Of a stretch of 64,000 nt of DNA, positions 63,052 through 64,000 are shown piece after piece. The notes beneath the pieces are model-generated. The model ran no database searches. It was not told the DNA's origin and saw nothing but the letters and a program-made list of their open reading frames with translations. The translations under genes and the position numbers were made by a program. The stretch spans positions 1,612,001 through 1,676,000 of the forward strand of contig NZ_BAABHY010000001.1 in assembly GCF_039542345.1 (NCBI RefSeq), given 5' to 3'. Source of the stretch: Orbus sasakiae (GTDB lineage: Bacteria > Pseudomonadota > Gammaproteobacteria > Enterobacterales > Orbaceae). Each line of letters begins with the position of its first letter. Positions within the stretch are counted from its first letter, which is position 1.

Positions 63052-64000
63052 TTACATCAGCCATGCTTGCCAACACTGGCTAACATATGCACGTTCGTGC
63101 TCAAATAGGTGTAAATCAACCTTGCTTGATAAAAGCTGCAATGATAATCGGTGAATTTCATTACGCATATTAATATAAATTTGTGTCAATTTTTCTGCTT
63201 CATCGCTTGGCATAATCTCATATCTTGCTGCCAACTCTAAAATACGAACATTATCGCTCCAAGTTGTCATTTTAGGTTGAAAATGAGCATAATTGAGCAC
63301 TAAATATTGTGAAATAAACTCAATATCACCAATTCCGCCGGCATCAACTTTAATGTTAAAGTAGGTAGTATTTGTACTGCTCAGGTGAATGCGTATTTTT
63401 TCACGCATTTGTCTTACATCTAGTTTTAATGCTTGCTCATCACGTTGTCGGATCAAGACTTGATGGCGAATTTGATTAAAACGAGATTGTAATTGCGATT
63501 CCCCGTATACCACTCGAGCCCTTACTAATGCCTGATGTTCCCATGTCCAAGCGTCATTATTTTGATAATCAGCAAACGAGTCTAAACTACATGCAAGCAA
63601 ACCCGCATCCCCTTGAGGACGTAGTCTTACATCAACCTCATACAAAATACCTGAATTAGTCCGAATACTAAATAAATGGATAATCCGTTGTACTAAACGT
63701 AAATAGAACTGCCGGCTATCGATAATCTTTTCTCCCGTGGTCATGCTATTTGCGGGACAATCATGTAAAAAAACCAAATCCAAATCAGAGCCATACCCAA
63801 GTTCAAGCCCACCAAGCTTACCGTAGCCAACAACAATAAACCCTTTTTGTGTGTTATCAATTAAAAAATCAGGTTTACCATAACGTGCGATCATTTGGTT
63901 CCAAGCAATTTGCACAACAAAATCTATCATCGCTTCAGCTAAATAGGTTAAATGATCGCTAACTTTCATCGTCGGCAAAATCTGTGCAATATCACTCGCT
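63052..64000 (-). CDS. glnE: Glutamine synthetase adenylyltransferase/deadenylyltransferase, 5' part outside the window
   Basis: GlnE switches glutamine synthetase activity by adding or removing AMP. The frame is open through the right edge, so what is seen (316 codons) is the C-terminal third of a protein normally near 945 residues. The adenylyltransferase domain shows GYGKLGGLELGYGSDLDLVFLH (metal-binding DLD, e.g. GSDLDLVF), VDVRLRPQGDAGLL, AWTWEHQALVRARVVYG and DIEFISQYLVL. All match E. coli GlnE residue by residue with few changes. The stop is at 63052. Confidence 0.95.
   Translation of the reverse strand, partial: ASDIAQILPTMKVSDHLTYLAEAMIDFVVQIAWNQMIARYGKPDFLIDNTQKGFIVVGYGKLGGLELGYGSDLDLVFLHDCPANSMTTGEKIIDSRQFYLRLVQRIIHLFSIRTNSGILYEVDVRLRPQGDAGLLACSLDSFADYQNNDAWTWEHQALVRARVVYGESQLQSRFNQIRHQVLIRQRDEQALKLDVRQMREKIRIHLSSTNTTYFNIKVDAGGIGDIEFISQYLVLNYAHFQPKMTTWSDNVRILELAARYEIMPSDEAEKLTQIYINMRNEIHRLSLQLLSSKVDLHLFEHERAYVSQCWQAWLM

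Noticed and set aside
62999..63154. 51-codon + strand frame with AAGGAA ahead and a hydrophobic N-terminus (MTRIITPLFLSSLVQSV)
   Set aside because: Two thirds of it is antisense to the well-conserved glnE 3' end, the rest of the peptide is Cys/Ser/Asn-rich without recognisable pattern, and no promoter was seen.
1..64000. CRISPR arrays, insertion sequences, prophage or known defence islands
   Set aside because: No regularly spaced repeats, transposase or phage genes were seen; all sizeable frames are assigned to housekeeping, transport or regulatory families.

Overview
The window looks like a chromosomal segment of an AT-rich gammaproteobacterium. Gene content and order are enterobacterial in flavour: a complete sorCDFBAME operon, zapA-ssrS(6S RNA)-fau, sixA next to yfcZ, ugpBAECQ, feoABC, lexA, and the C-terminal half of glnE. 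Codon use is strongly A/T-biased and the intergenic DNA is AT-rich. My best guess, by inference only, is a host-associated fermentative relative such as an Orbaceae member (Gilliamella, Frischella, Orbus). No insertion sequence, prophage, CRISPR array, tRNA or rRNA was recognised.

Layout. 1-9480: citrate fermentation. A minus-strand operon encodes a 2-hydroxycarboxylate transporter, a FAH-family enzyme, citC, citD, citE and citF (citF runs off the left edge). It is divergent from a CitA/CitB (DpiB/DpiA) two-component system, and citG stands alone beyond it. 9711-15638: an L-sorbose PTS operon with two identical palindromic operators around the sorC promoter. 15944-19802: pagP, then a TetR regulator divergent from a three-gene operon of unknown function. 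That operon holds the two halves of a Tm-1-type protein (UPF0261 and a TIM barrel) and a Dabb protein. 19855-25090: lexA with a small membrane protein behind it, sstT, and a MetJ-box-controlled MetE-like methyltransferase followed by an MFS transporter. 25367-31269: the ugpBAECQ glycerophosphodiester/G3P uptake operon with a HAD phosphatase, behind a Pho box. 31348-38552: recB, sixA, yfcZ, kup, yecH. 39180-45375: tamAB and hpt. 45767-50356: xseB-ispA-dxs, zapA, 6S RNA, fau, rplY. 50734-57835: pentose phosphate genes zwf-pgl, a SorC-family regulator, tal and tkt. 58002-62680: a ZevAB-like zinc uptake pair behind a near-perfect Zur box, then feoABC. 63052-64000: glnE, truncated by the right edge.

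How the genes work together. Citrate or sorbose enters by a dedicated transporter, each under its own sensor. Citrate lyase makes acetate and oxaloacetate, and the FAH-family protein is a candidate for the next step (oxaloacetate to pyruvate), because no oadGAB pump is visible. SorE and SorD convert sorbose-1-phosphate to fructose-6-phosphate. Zwf, Pgl, Tal and Tkt supply NADPH and pentoses, and Dxs makes the first isoprenoid intermediate, which IspA later extends. Nutrient acquisition is controlled by readable operators: Pho box (ugp), met boxes (metE-like), Zur box (zevAB), a weaker Fur-like site (feo) and an SOS box (lexA).

The less explained parts are the split Tm-1/TIM-barrel/Dabb operon, the FAH enzyme inside the citrate lyase operon, the 27-bp palindrome between the SorC-like regulator and tal, and several strong intergenic hairpins without U-tracts.
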